NCBI GenBank assembly: GCA_017887445.1
Contig: JAGHIA010000125.1
Coordinates: 1 to 64,000 of the forward strand
DNA from: Fusicatenibacter sp.
GTDB lineage: Bacteria; Bacillota; Clostridia; Lachnospirales; Lachnospiraceae
Direction: 5' to 3'
DNA: 64,000 nucleotides
The position numbers were made by a program, and so were the translations under genes. The notes under the pieces were generated by a model. The model was not told the DNA's origin and did no database searches. It saw only the letters and a program-made list of their open reading frames with translations. Position 1 is the stretch's first letter. Every line of letters begins with the position of its first letter. Positions 30,210-40,090 of this stretch are shown here, one piece after another.

Positions 30210-31727
30210 TTATTCCAGACAGATCTTAAATACCACCGGCGCGCCGCTCTCAATACCGGAAGTACGGATCTCCAGCGCGTTTTCGTTCCGCTCCCATTCC
30301 AGGGTACTCTGGGGAAAACCAAGAACCTGCACCTGGTCGATGATCCCGTGAAACTCCGGAGCGTGGGACGCGTCCCTGTCTCCCAGGGCCGGGAAGCGGT
30401 AAACTCCGTCTTCTGCGCTTCGCATGGCCATGGCGTAAATATTTCCTCCGTTGACTGTGTAGCGCACATCCTCAGAGGTAAAGTTCTTTTTGATGCTGTC
30501 GGCAAACTGCCCTTCCACGATCTTCGTCGGTCCCTCGCCGTATTTTCTCCAGGTCTTGCTTCCATAAATAGCTTCCCCGTTGATCTCCAGCCAGGCTCCC
30601 ATCTTCCGGAGGATCTCTTTTTCCTCCTCCGCAATGGTTCCGTCCGCTTTCGGCCCCACGTTCAGCAGAAGATTTCCGTTCTTGCTGACAATATCCACGA
30701 AATCCTGAAGGATTTCCTCCGCCGGGCGGTACAGGTTGGTGTCTGTGTAGCACCAGGAGTTTGTGGCCATAGCCTCGTCGGTCTGCCAGTGGAAGGGTTT
30801 CACGTCGGCAAACTGCCCGCGCTCAATATCCACAACCGCCGTTCCGAACATAAACGCGTCGTGCTTATAACAAAGAGCCACTTCCTCGCCCCATTCTTCC
30901 GCCCGGTTATAATAGTAAGCGGCCAACTTTTTCAGATACGGCTTCACTGCCCGGTGCTGGATCCACCAGTCAAAGTACAGCAGCCTGGGCCGGTACTCGT
31001 CGATGATCTCACAGGTGCGCAGCAGCCAGTCTTCCATAAATTCCTGATCCGGCTCCGGCTTGCTGAACAGATCCTGATGGTCCGGCTCCGGCATGGACGG
31101 CCAGTAGAAATCTCCCCGCTTCAGCGGCTCTTTGATATCGCTGTCAAATTCCTTGCCGTGACTCATGAAAAACCAGTGCTCCACCCGGTGGGAGGACGCG
31201 CAGTTTTTCATTCCCAGCTCCTGCGCGGCCGCAGACAGCTCTCCCAGCACATCCCGCTTTGGCCCCATCTCGCAGGCGTTCCAGTGGGAAATCTCACTGC
31301 GGTACATCTGGAAGCCGTCGTGGTGCTCCGCCACCGGGACCACATACCGGGCGCCGGCCTTCTGAAACAGCTGCATCCATTCCTGCGGGTCAAACTTCTC
31401 CGCCCGGAACATGGGGATAAAGTCCTTATAGCCAAAGGTACTGTGCGGCCCATAGGTTTTTACGTGATGCTCAAACTCCGGCGTCCCCTGGATATACATA
31501 TTTCTCGAATACCATTCGTTGGCAAAGGCCGGAACACTGTAAACGCCCCAGTGGATAAAAATTCCAAACTTCGCGTCGGAAAACCAGCGGGGCTGCTCAT
31601 GCCTCTGCAGCGACTCCCAGGTGTCCTGATAGGTGCCGTTTGCGATCACCTGGTCAATTTCTTTCAGCTTCTGAATTTCTCTCTCTGTCATAGTCTCCTC
31701 CTGCCTGTTCTGTTTTTCTCTGGACAA
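30210..31727 (-). CDS. alpha-L-fucosidase (GH29)
   Basis: RWFSDAKFGIFIHWGVYSVPAFANEWYSRNM, LYFDWWI, NGNLLLNVGPKADGTI. Confidence 0.93.
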   Translation of the reverse strand: MSREKQNRQEETMTEREIQKLKEIDQVIANGTYQDTWESLQRHEQPRWFSDAKFGIFIHWGVYSVPAFANEWYSRNMYIQGTPEFEHHVKTYGPHSTFGYKDFIPMFRAEKFDPQEWMQLFQKAGARYVVPVAEHHDGFQMYRSEISHWNACEMGPKRDVLGELSAAAQELGMKNCASSHRVEHWFFMSHGKEFDSDIKEPLKRGDFYWPSMPEPDHQDLFSKPEPDQEFMEDWLLRTCEIIDEYRPRLLYFDWWIQHRAVKPYLKKLAAYYYNRAEEWGEEVALCYKHDAFMFGTAVVDIERGQFADVKPFHWQTDEAMATNSWCYTDTNLYRPAEEILQDFVDIVSKNGNLLLNVGPKADGTIAEEEKEILRKMGAWLEINGEAIYGSKTWRKYGEGPTKIVEGQFADSIKKNFTSEDVRYTVNGGNIYAMAMRSAEDGVYRFPALGDRDASHAPEFHGIIDQVQVLGFPQSTLEWERNENALEIRTSGIESGAPVVFKICLE

Positions 31728-31791
31728 GCCTTTTTATAAAGATATACAATCTTCCAGGTATTTGCAAGTGTTTTGCATTTTCGTTTACAAA

Positions 31792-31944
31792 GTAACCGTT
31801 CAGCCAGCGGAACGATTACACGCTTCGCGATGCACAGAAACTTCATTTCATGGAGTTTCGCGCTGCAGGTCTCGGGATTTTCGCACATTCTCGCACATTC
31901 TGTGCGAAAACACCTTGCGGGATAGTGGCTGGCTGAATAGTTAC
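31792..31944. mobile_element. 153-bp MITE-like element at the 3' end of the AKR gene
   Basis: GTAACCGTTCAGCC..GGCTGAATAGTTAC ends; flanks tttacaaa / cttacaaa (7 of 8 match). Confidence 0.6.
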
Positions 31945-31945
31945 C

Positions 31946-33127
31946 TTACAAATCCCATAGTTCCTCCCAGCTTTCCGCGCCCGGCCAGAGAAATACCTGC
32001 CCCTTCACCAGGCGGCAGTTTTTATCTGCCCTGCGGATAAGCTCCATCTCTTCCTCCGTCAGCGGGTCCTCCACAGCGCACCGCAGGTTCTCCAGATACT
32101 GCCGCGGCTTCACGGAAAACGGAATGGGAATCTGTCCGTTCTGTACCGCCCATTTGATGCAGACCACCGCGGGATGTACCTGATGGTTCTTTGCGATCTC
32201 CTGTATTTCCGGCATATGGATATCCGCCACATCGCCGGCCGTCCGGTCCCGCTCCGGCCGCGACGGCGAGCCGATGGGACAGTAGCCGATGGGAACGATC
32301 CCCCACTCCGTCACATAGCGGAACAGCTCTGGCTGCTGAAAGCCCGGATGAAGTTCCATCTCAATGGCCGCCGGCCGGATCCGGCAGTGGTCCAGAACCG
32401 CCTCCAGCTTTTGGACCGTCATATTGGACATTCCAATGTGGCGGACCAGTCCCTGCTCCACCAGACGCTCACACTGTCTCCAGACGCTCAGATATTCCTC
32501 GGCGGAAAACGGACGGGAATCGGGATTTCTCGCGTCGCCGTCGCAGCCGGGCGCATGGGCGTTGGGAAACGGCCAGTGTATCAGGTACAGATCCAGATAC
32601 TCCAGGCCCAGATCTTCCAGGCTCTGCCGGCAGGATACCTCCACCTGTCCTTCGCCGTGCATATCGTTCCAGACTTTTCCGGTGACAAAAAGCTCCTCCC
32701 GTTTCACAATCTTCTCCTGAAACAAACGTCTCAGCGCGCCGCCGATCTCCTTCTCGTTCTGGTACACGCTGGCACAGTCGATCAGCCGGTATCCGCAGGA
32801 AACCGCTCCGTATACCGCCTGAGCAATCTCTTCGGCAGTGTATTTATCGGATCCGAAAGTGCCAAGTCCCACCGCCGGGATCTTCGCTCCCGTATATAGC
32901 CTGCGCTTTGGCACCAGCGCAGGATCCACGTTTTCCGGCTGTCCGGTTTCTCCTGACGCGTACTTCTGTTCCTCTGGCTGCCCGGTCTCTCCTGACACGC
33001 ATTTCGTTTCCCCTGGCTGCCCGGTCTCTCCTGACACGCACTTCTTTTCCTCCGGCTGTCCGTTTTCCCCTGGCGTGTACTTCTCTGCTGCTTCCATCAT
33101 GTCCTCCTTCCTGTCACGGTTCTCCAA
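31946..33127 (-). CDS. aldo/keto reductase with repetitive N-terminal extension
   Basis: IPAVGLGTFGSDKYTAEEIAQAVYGAVSCGYRLIDCASVYQNEKEIG, LDLYLIHWPF; N-terminus has about 4 GETGQPxxxKxxS repeats. Confidence 0.9.
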   Translation of the reverse strand: MENRDRKEDMMEAAEKYTPGENGQPEEKKCVSGETGQPGETKCVSGETGQPEEQKYASGETGQPENVDPALVPKRRLYTGAKIPAVGLGTFGSDKYTAEEIAQAVYGAVSCGYRLIDCASVYQNEKEIGGALRRLFQEKIVKREELFVTGKVWNDMHGEGQVEVSCRQSLEDLGLEYLDLYLIHWPFPNAHAPGCDGDARNPDSRPFSAEEYLSVWRQCERLVEQGLVRHIGMSNMTVQKLEAVLDHCRIRPAAIEMELHPGFQQPELFRYVTEWGIVPIGYCPIGSPSRPERDRTAGDVADIHMPEIQEIAKNHQVHPAVVCIKWAVQNGQIPIPFSVKPRQYLENLRCAVEDPLTEEEMELIRRADKNCRLVKGQVFLWPGAESWEELWDL

Positions 33128-34256
33128 ACACCACGGCGACTTTTCCGCAGCCGCCTTCCGCCATCAGCTGATAAGCCTCCCCGGCTCGCTCTATGGGGAA
33201 TTCATGGGTGATCAGATCCTCCGGATGGATCTGCCATCTCACCAGCCGTTCCACCAGTTCCTCCATACGCCACAGGCTGGTCACCCAGGAGCCATAGATT
33301 GTCTTCTGGCCGTGGATCATATCCGGACTTGGCAAAAACGTGCAGGTTCCCCCTTCTCCCACGAAAGCGATCCTGCCCCACTCCCGGGTGGCGCGGATCG
33401 CCAGCTGACGGCCTGCGTCGCTGGCGCTGGCGTCGATGGCCCGCTCCACACCCTTGCCGCCGGTGGCTTTCAGGATCTGCTCCAGTGCGTCCTCACCCGG
33501 ACGGAACACCTCATCCACCAGATTCAGCTTCTTTGCCAGCTGGATCCTGTATTCGTTCATCTCCACACCCAGCAGCCGGTTGGCGCCCATGGCTTTCGCC
33601 AGCATCAGCGCCGCCAGGCCCACCGGACCAAGACCGGTGACAAGCACTGCGTCGTTTCCGGAGATCCCGATCTTCTCAATGGCCTCATACACCGTACCGA
33701 AGCCGCAGGCCACCTGCGCCCCGTCCTTGTAGGTCAGCTCGTCCGGCAGGGCGATCAGATCTTTCTCCTCCGCCAGAATATACGGAGCCATTCCACCGTT
33801 TCTCTGCCAGCCATAGGCCCGCCGGAACGGACTTTTACAGGAAATGTAATAACCTCTGCGGCAGTCGTTGCACACGCCGCAGCCGGAAATATGGTAGACG
33901 ATTACCCGGTCGCCCTTCTTAAACCTGCGCAGGCCCTCGCCTTCCTCCACGATCACGCCGCAGGGTTCATGGCCCGCAACCATGCCCGGAATGTATCCCT
34001 CCGCGCCTTTTCCCGTATGCTCCCGGTAGATACAGCGGATATCGCTGCCGCAGATCGTGGTCGCCTTCGTCTGGATCAGCACCTCACCGTGTCCCGGTTT
34101 CGGGATTTCAAACTCCTTCATCTCCACCGTGCTGTTGCCAGGGAGCGTCGCTCCCACCATTGTTTTTGGCATCATCATCACTGCCATAGATATGTCCCTC
34201 CTGCCTTCTCTCTGTTTTAATGCTGCTTTCCCGGTTCCCCTGTACATGGTTCTCAC
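33114..34256 (-). CDS. zinc-dependent MDR alcohol/polyol dehydrogenase (likely start in MAVMMMPKTMVGATL)
   Basis: GMVAGHEPCGVIVEEGEGL, four-Cys zinc site CGVCNDCRRGYYISC. Confidence 0.9.
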   Translation of the reverse strand: MRTMYRGTGKAALKQREGRRDISMAVMMMPKTMVGATLPGNSTVEMKEFEIPKPGHGEVLIQTKATTICGSDIRCIYREHTGKGAEGYIPGMVAGHEPCGVIVEEGEGLRRFKKGDRVIVYHISGCGVCNDCRRGYYISCKSPFRRAYGWQRNGGMAPYILAEEKDLIALPDELTYKDGAQVACGFGTVYEAIEKIGISGNDAVLVTGLGPVGLAALMLAKAMGANRLLGVEMNEYRIQLAKKLNLVDEVFRPGEDALEQILKATGGKGVERAIDASASDAGRQLAIRATREWGRIAFVGEGGTCTFLPSPDMIHGQKTIYGSWVTSLWRMEELVERLVRWQIHPEDLITHEFPIERAGEAYQLMAEGGCGKVAVVFGEP

Positions 34257-34460
34257 CGGAGAAAGTCATAGATTTTTCTATTTTTCATTATAACAATCCC
34301 ACCGGAAAGTTTAAGAGAAACCAGCGACAAAAACACTGTCCATATGTCGTATCAGCGAAGGTTTGCAAAACGGTAACTATCTACCAGCCAGCAACTACTC
34401 AGCCAGGTGTGTGCGTTTCCTGCACACACTGTATGAAAACGTAGTGCTTGCGGGCATCCG

Positions 34461-34601
34461 GTAACCGTTCAGCGTTGCCGAACGGTTACACGCTTCGCGA
34501 TGCACAAAAACTGCATTCCATGCAGTTTCGCGCTGCAGTCCTCGGGATTTGCACATTCTGCGGGAAAACACCTCCGGGATAGTGGCAGGCTGAGCTGTTA
34601 C
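34461..34601. mobile_element. 141-bp MITE-like element nested in another repeat, perfect 8-bp TSD GGCATCCG
   Basis: GGCATCCG-GTAACCGTTCAGC...GCTGAGCTGTTAC-GGCATCCG. Confidence 0.75.
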
Positions 34602-34710
34602 GGCATCCGGACAGTTACGCAAAATCTGCATTTCTTTTTTTCTTCTTTTGTGCTAACATCAAGAAATGATAAAGGTCAAACGCAGAATTTTCCACAGAAA
34701 GGCATAAGAT

Positions 34711-35589
34711 ATGAATGAACCGCAACAGATCATCGGGAAATTTTATGATAACACCGGACTTTCCTTTTCCATTGGAAACGTCCGCTGCCACGCGCTGAAA
34801 TTTTCTTTTGAACAGCTGCACCGCACGTTTCCCAGCCACAGCCACAGCAGCAACAGCTGGGAGCTCCACTACATTGCTTACGGAAAAGGCCTCATCACCC
34901 TGGACCACACGCCGTACCATGTAGGGCCGGACTGTCTGTTTATCACCGGTCCCCATATGGAACATTCCCAGACGCCGGACCCTTTGGATCCCATGGCGGA
35001 ATACTGCATCTACCTGAAATTTGAGAGCCGGAACCGCCCTCTGATCCAGGAGAAAAATCCGGAATTTCTCAACCGTTTTCTCTCCACCGGACAGTTTATC
35101 GGCCAGGACCGTCAAAACCTTCATCCGCTGATGCAGACTCTGTTCCATGAGCTGGAACACCGCAGCCTTGGCTACCATACGGTGCTTGAATCACTGCTGA
35201 AACAGCTTCTGGTACTCACCGTGCGGAATCTGGAACTTCGTGAAAATCTGGAGCCGCCGGCGGAATACACCCTCTCGGAGCGCAACGACCTGATCATCGA
35301 GGAATCCTTTCTGTACGAATACCGGGATCTGACGCTGGAAAAGCTTTCCTCCCGTCTGGCCCTGAGCCAGCGCCAGACAGAACGGCTGCTGCAGAAGCAT
35401 TACGGAAAAACGTTTCTCCAGAAAAAATTTGAAGCGAAAATGTCGGCGGCCCTGGTCCTGCTCCGCGATCCCTCCAACACCATCACCGATCTTTCCGTGA
35501 TGCTGGGGTATTCCTCCGTGGAACATTTTTCCGCTGCCTTCCGGCAGTATTACGGAATGTCGCCGCGGGAGTGGCGGAAGCGGCTCTGA
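34711..35589 (+). CDS. AraC-family transcriptional regulator
   Basis: Cupin-like N-terminus; C-terminal LTLEKLSSRLALSQRQTERLLQKHYGKTFLQKK..ITDLSVMLGYSSVEHFSAAFRQYYGMSPREWRKR. Confidence 0.9.
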   Translation: MNEPQQIIGKFYDNTGLSFSIGNVRCHALKFSFEQLHRTFPSHSHSSNSWELHYIAYGKGLITLDHTPYHVGPDCLFITGPHMEHSQTPDPLDPMAEYCIYLKFESRNRPLIQEKNPEFLNRFLSTGQFIGQDRQNLHPLMQTLFHELEHRSLGYHTVLESLLKQLLVLTVRNLELRENLEPPAEYTLSERNDLIIEESFLYEYRDLTLEKLSSRLALSQRQTERLLQKHYGKTFLQKKFEAKMSAALVLLRDPSNTITDLSVMLGYSSVEHFSAAFRQYYGMSPREWRKRL

Positions 35590-35625
35590 AGCAAAGCGTC
35601 CGCTCAATGAGACAGCAATCTTATG

Positions 35626-35759
35626 GTAACGATTCGGCCAGGTCTGTGCATTTACTGCACAGACCTGGCCGAAAACATAGTGCATGCGGGCATCCGGCCC
35701 ATCGCGAAGCGATTTTCAATGGCCGGATGCCGCAACAATTCAGCTGGCTGAATCGTTAC
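35626..35759. mobile_element. 134-bp MITE-like element with perfect 8-bp TSD ATCTTATG
   Basis: ATCTTATG-GTAACGATTCGGCC...GGCTGAATCGTTAC-ATCTTATG. Confidence 0.8.
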
Positions 35760-35789
35760 ATCTTATGATGCCGATACTGCCGACATCTG

Positions 35790-36824
35790 TCATGCCGCCG
35801 AATTGCGGGCGCCGCCCTGTTTTTTGCACGCGGCTTCGTATTCCCGCAGCTTTTGCTGCGCCTCTCTGGTCAGCTGCGTGGGAACCTGGATCTGGATGGT
35901 CACATACTGGTCGCCGTACACCGATGGCTGGCTCATGGAGACGATCCCCTTTCCCTTCAAACGAATTTTAGAGCCGGACTGCGTGCCGGGCCGGATGGTG
36001 CAGACCACATGGCCGGTCAGCGTCTCCACCGTGACCTCTCCGCCGAACACAGCCGTGGTAAACGGAATCTGCACAGTGGAAAACACATCGCAGCCTTTCC
36101 GCTCAAATCCAAGTCTGGTTCCAACACAGACTTTCAGGAGCATATCGCCTGGCTGACCGTCTCCAACGCCGGGACCTCCCTTGCCGCGGAGGCGGATGCT
36201 CTTTCCATCCTCGATTCCTGCCGGAATCCGGATCTGGAGTGTCTGTACGCTTCCGTCCTGCCGCTGACAGCGAATGGTTTTTTCGCATCCAAAGGCGGCC
36301 TCGTCAAAGCTTACAGATACCTCCGCCCGCACATCCTGTCCACGGCTGCGGTAAGTGCGTCCGGAAAAGCCATCCGTCCCGGATTCCTGTCCGTAAAAGC
36401 CGCCGAAGCCGCCGGCTCCGGATCCCTGTCCATGAAAGCCGCCACGGAACATATTTTCGAAAATATCTCCAAAAATATCATCCATATTGCCGCCTTCAAA
36501 ATGATACTCTCTGAAACCGCCGGTTCCATTTTGTCCTCCGGTTTCACCATAGGCGCCGTAGTTCTGTCCGGCGCCAGAGCCGCTCTGATCAAACGCCGCG
36601 TGGCCGAACTGATCGTAGAGCTTCTTTTTCTCCGGATCACTTAAGACCTCGTAGGCTTCCGTCGCTTCCTTAAACATCTGCTCCGCATGGGCATCTCCTT
36701 CGTTTGTGTCCGGATGATACTTTTTCGCAAGTTTCCGGTACGCCTTTTTTATCGCTGCCCCGTCGGCATCCCTGCCGACGCCCAGCACCTGGTAATAATC
36801 TCGTTTCGCTGCCATTATGCTCAC
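35790..36824 (-). CDS. DnaJ/CbpA-like co-chaperone without zinc-finger domain
   Basis: [38 protein letters not shown] (J domain), G/F-rich region, DnaJ C-terminal domain. Confidence 0.92.
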   Translation of the reverse strand: MSIMAAKRDYYQVLGVGRDADGAAIKKAYRKLAKKYHPDTNEGDAHAEQMFKEATEAYEVLSDPEKKKLYDQFGHAAFDQSGSGAGQNYGAYGETGGQNGTGGFREYHFEGGNMDDIFGDIFENMFRGGFHGQGSGAGGFGGFYGQESGTDGFSGRTYRSRGQDVRAEVSVSFDEAAFGCEKTIRCQRQDGSVQTLQIRIPAGIEDGKSIRLRGKGGPGVGDGQPGDMLLKVCVGTRLGFERKGCDVFSTVQIPFTTAVFGGEVTVETLTGHVVCTIRPGTQSGSKIRLKGKGIVSMSQPSVYGDQYVTIQIQVPTQLTREAQQKLREYEAACKKQGGARNSAA

Positions 36825-37020
36825 CCTCTCTTTTATAAATTTACAGCAAATTTGTTGCGATTGATATTTTCAAAACAGTTTCAGGCTGAACGATTACACG
36901 GTTGGCATTGCACAGAAACTGCATTTCTTTGCAGCTTCACGCCGCGGACCTCAGGATTTTCGCACGTTCTGTGCGGAAACACCTTGCGGGATAGTGGTAA
37001 GCCAAACTGTTACTTGAAAA

Positions 37021-37042
37021 TACCCCGGACGTCTCCGGGGTA
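37021..37042 (-). terminator. Hairpin terminator
   Basis: TACCCCGGA-CGTC-TCCGGGGTA followed on the minus strand by a T-rich stretch. Confidence 0.55.
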
Positions 37043-37300
37043 TTGAATCTTGTTGTTGAGTTTCATTTGTCTTCTCGTTTTACTTGTTCTATATCTACTA
37101 TAACAATGTGGGTATAATATGTCAAGAGGGGTTTCAAAATTTGGGGAAAAATTTTGTAAGTATGTAACTATTCATCCAGCTGAATAGTTACATACTTATT
37201 CAACCAACGGTATTCAGTTATTGAAATAGTTGCAAATTCAGCTTTCTTAAATGCCAAACACTTCCGGATATACAGGAATTTGCAGCAGTTCCCCACTGGT

Positions 37301-38248
37301 TCAGAATAAACTCAGCTGCCCATCGATCCAGCTTTTCTGCTCCGCCTCATGTATCTGATCCTCCGCTCGCAGTTCACCGATCAACAGCGGAGAATCCGGA
37401 TCATGCTGCCGCAAATTCCGGCGCACCGCCGCCGCGTCAGAGTTTGCGTAACAATACCGGCAAAAATGCCCGCAGGTATCGTACTGCCCGATATCATTGG
37501 CCAGATAGCAGGCACATTCTTCCCGCGCGCCCTTCCTTTTCGGCACGTCCAGCTTTGCTCCGATCGCCCGCTCATAGGTCTGGACCGTCATACATCCGCC
37601 GCAGTCGGCCCCATAGGGTTCCAGTTCTCTGCCCTCCGCGCAGGTTTTCACCGTCATTCCATAGTTTCCGGCAATACGGATCAACTCACTTCCAAGGAAA
37701 AGCCGCTCCGCCCTCCCCACGCTTCGCACCTCAGGAAAATTTCGCCGTACCTTCGCATACAGATCGATAAAGCTGATCACGCAAACCTTCGTACTTCCCT
37801 CCAGCGCCGCTGCCATCGACTCAAACTCTGCCAGGTGGCGTTCCACGGTATACTCTCCAAAGAGAAAGATGGGGTCGTACCGCCATCCAACGCAGTCGCA
37901 TCCCACCAGCTTTGACAGCCGCCGGACATCTCCGATCACCTGCTCCTTGGGCGGGACCTGCGGCTCTATTTCTTTTCCGTACGGCGTGATCGTCACAAAC
38001 CAATACTGGCCGTATGGCTTCAAAAGCTCCATATACCGCAGCATTGGCCGCGGATTCTTCGTGCAGAATCCGATCAGGTCCACAACCTCCGGAGACAGGC
38101 GGTACCTTGTCACCTGCTGCGGATTGTAAGGATTTCTCACACAGACCTCGCCGGCTTTCAGACGGTTGGCAAACCACTGAGCATAAAAAGCCGGGATGTC
38201 TGTGCGCAAACCTGTCTGTATAATCATAGTAATCCTCTCTTTTCTCAT
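37301..38248 (-). CDS. DUF1848-like protein (putative Fe-S/radical-SAM-like)
   Basis: MIIQTGLRTDIPAFYAQWFANRLKAGEVCVRNPYNPQQVTRY; C-terminal CACYLANDIGQYDTCGHFCRYCYAN. Confidence 0.8.
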   Translation of the reverse strand: MRKERITMIIQTGLRTDIPAFYAQWFANRLKAGEVCVRNPYNPQQVTRYRLSPEVVDLIGFCTKNPRPMLRYMELLKPYGQYWFVTITPYGKEIEPQVPPKEQVIGDVRRLSKLVGCDCVGWRYDPIFLFGEYTVERHLAEFESMAAALEGSTKVCVISFIDLYAKVRRNFPEVRSVGRAERLFLGSELIRIAGNYGMTVKTCAEGRELEPYGADCGGCMTVQTYERAIGAKLDVPKRKGAREECACYLANDIGQYDTCGHFCRYCYANSDAAAVRRNLRQHDPDSPLLIGELRAEDQIHEAEQKSWIDGQLSLF

Positions 38249-38251
38249 TCA

Positions 38252-40090
38252 TTACTTTTTATAATACTGCGCCTGCGCATGCCACAATTCAAAATATTTC
38301 CCCTTCTCATCGGCAACCAGCTGCTCATGACTGCCCTTCTGCACGATCTGCCCCTGGTCAAACACCGCGATCACATCGCAGAAACGGCAGGAAGAAAGCC
38401 GGTGACTGATATAGACGGCTGTCTTGTCTCCCACAATCTCATCAAATCTTGAGTAAACCTCACCTTCCGCCACAGGATCCAGCGCGGCAGTGGGTTCGTC
38501 CAAAATCATAAACGGAGCGCTTTTGTACAAGGCCCTGGCAAGCGCGATCTTCTGCGCCTCGCCGCCGGAAATCTCCACGCCGTCCTTCTCAAAATCTTTA
38601 TAGAGACAGGTGTCCAGTCCCTGCGGCATACTGCCAAGGCGGTCGCCAAACCCGGCTTTTTCCAGACAGGAAGCCGCCCGCTCCGGGTCATAGGCAAACC
38701 CGGCGGCAACGTTCTGTCCAAGACCAAACGAAAACAGCCGGAAATCCTGAAACACCACCGAAAATATGGACATATACTCCTCATAATCATATTTCCGGAT
38801 ATCCACACCGTTCAGAAGAATCTCTCCTTCTGTAGGGTCATACAGACGGCACAACAGCTTGATAAAAGTCGTTTTTCCGGAACCATTCATCCCCACGATC
38901 GCCAGACGCCCGCCGACTTTGAACCGGAAATTTACATGCCGCAGCGCATACTGTTCAGCGCCCGGATAACGAAAGCTCACGTTCCGAAACTCCACAAAAT
39001 ACTCATTGTCGTCCCGCTTTTCCACCGTCAGCGTCCCCTGGTACATGTGACCAGGAAGGTCCAGATAATCAAACAATTTCTGCAGATGCGTGCAGTATAC
39101 CTGATTATCCGACAGAAGAAACATCAGCTCCTGCAATCCGTCGCCAAGCCTTTGCAGAACGGCAACATACTGCACGATACTGCCCACGCCGAACGCGCCG
39201 AAATATGCCTTGACCGCGACCAAAAGATAACCTGCCATATTCGCCAGGCCCACAGCCACAGTGGCTGCCGCCGGGAAAAACGCCATCTGAAAATAATCCC
39301 CCTGGTTTTCCCGGTCCCTCCGGATCAATTTATCCAGTTCTTTTTCCGCGATAAGATCCTGCTGATAGATCCGCACATCCTTGGCTCTTTCCGGATTTAC
39401 ATATAATTCCCTGCCGAAAAACATAAAGGTACGGTTAAACCAGACGGTCCCCTGACACCATTTCATAAAAATCCGGTTTTCCTTTATGGTTGCCTTCGAC
39501 TTGCTGAGTCCTCCCAGCAAAATGCAAAACAACACAGCAAACATCCAGGCTGGATGATCCGCCGCCGGATTTCCGGATTTCGAGAAAAACAGAGGCCCGA
39601 TCATCACCATCGAAGCAGCGATATCGACGCTGGCCTTCACCAGGCCCGAAGTGCCCCAGACCAGCTGCGCCAGACCATTCCCAAACATAAAAAGATTCTC
39701 TTCCGCCTCCTGCCTCTGGCGCTGGATCTTCGCGTTTTCCAGGTCCTCAAAATCCAGGGACATCTGTTTGTCGGAAAAAACCTTTCCGAACCATCCCCAC
39801 ATTTGGGTCTCCTTTTCGCTGCAGACCCTCTGAATACTGTTTTTTACAACAGCACAGATAAAATTAATTACAATCACCCAGACAACCAGAACCGCTATCC
39901 TCCTGATCCTCTGCTCTCCGGATAATTCATTGATGATCTTTGCCGAAAGCCAGACGGTAACAAAAGGCTGCAGGGAATGGATCAGTTCGTAAAACACTTT
40001 TCCCTGCACAAGGCCCGGACAATAGTTTCCAAGAATACGAAATCCCCGCGCAGTGACCGCAACACGTCTTCCAATGGTCATTCTGTCCAT
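38252..40090 (-). CDS. ABC exporter, fused membrane and ATPase domains
   Basis: IVGMNGSGKTTFIKLLCRLYDPTEGEI, EISGGEAQKIALARALYKSAPFMILDEPTAALD. Confidence 0.92.
   Translation of the reverse strand: MDRMTIGRRVAVTARGFRILGNYCPGLVQGKVFYELIHSLQPFVTVWLSAKIINELSGEQRIRRIAVLVVWVIVINFICAVVKNSIQRVCSEKETQMWGWFGKVFSDKQMSLDFEDLENAKIQRQRQEAEENLFMFGNGLAQLVWGTSGLVKASVDIAASMVMIGPLFFSKSGNPAADHPAWMFAVLFCILLGGLSKSKATIKENRIFMKWCQGTVWFNRTFMFFGRELYVNPERAKDVRIYQQDLIAEKELDKLIRRDRENQGDYFQMAFFPAAATVAVGLANMAGYLLVAVKAYFGAFGVGSIVQYVAVLQRLGDGLQELMFLLSDNQVYCTHLQKLFDYLDLPGHMYQGTLTVEKRDDNEYFVEFRNVSFRYPGAEQYALRHVNFRFKVGGRLAIVGMNGSGKTTFIKLLCRLYDPTEGEILLNGVDIRKYDYEEYMSIFSVVFQDFRLFSFGLGQNVAAGFAYDPERAASCLEKAGFGDRLGSMPQGLDTCLYKDFEKDGVEISGGEAQKIALARALYKSAPFMILDEPTAALDPVAEGEVYSRFDEIVGDKTAVYISHRLSSCRFCDVIAVFDQGQIVQKGSHEQLVADEKGKYFELWHAQAQYYKK

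Noticed and set aside
37164-37191. Treating GTAACTATTCATCCAGCTGAATAGTTAC as a proven transposed copy
   Set aside because: The flanks are inverted (aagtat/atactt) rather than directly duplicated; it may simply be a hairpin.
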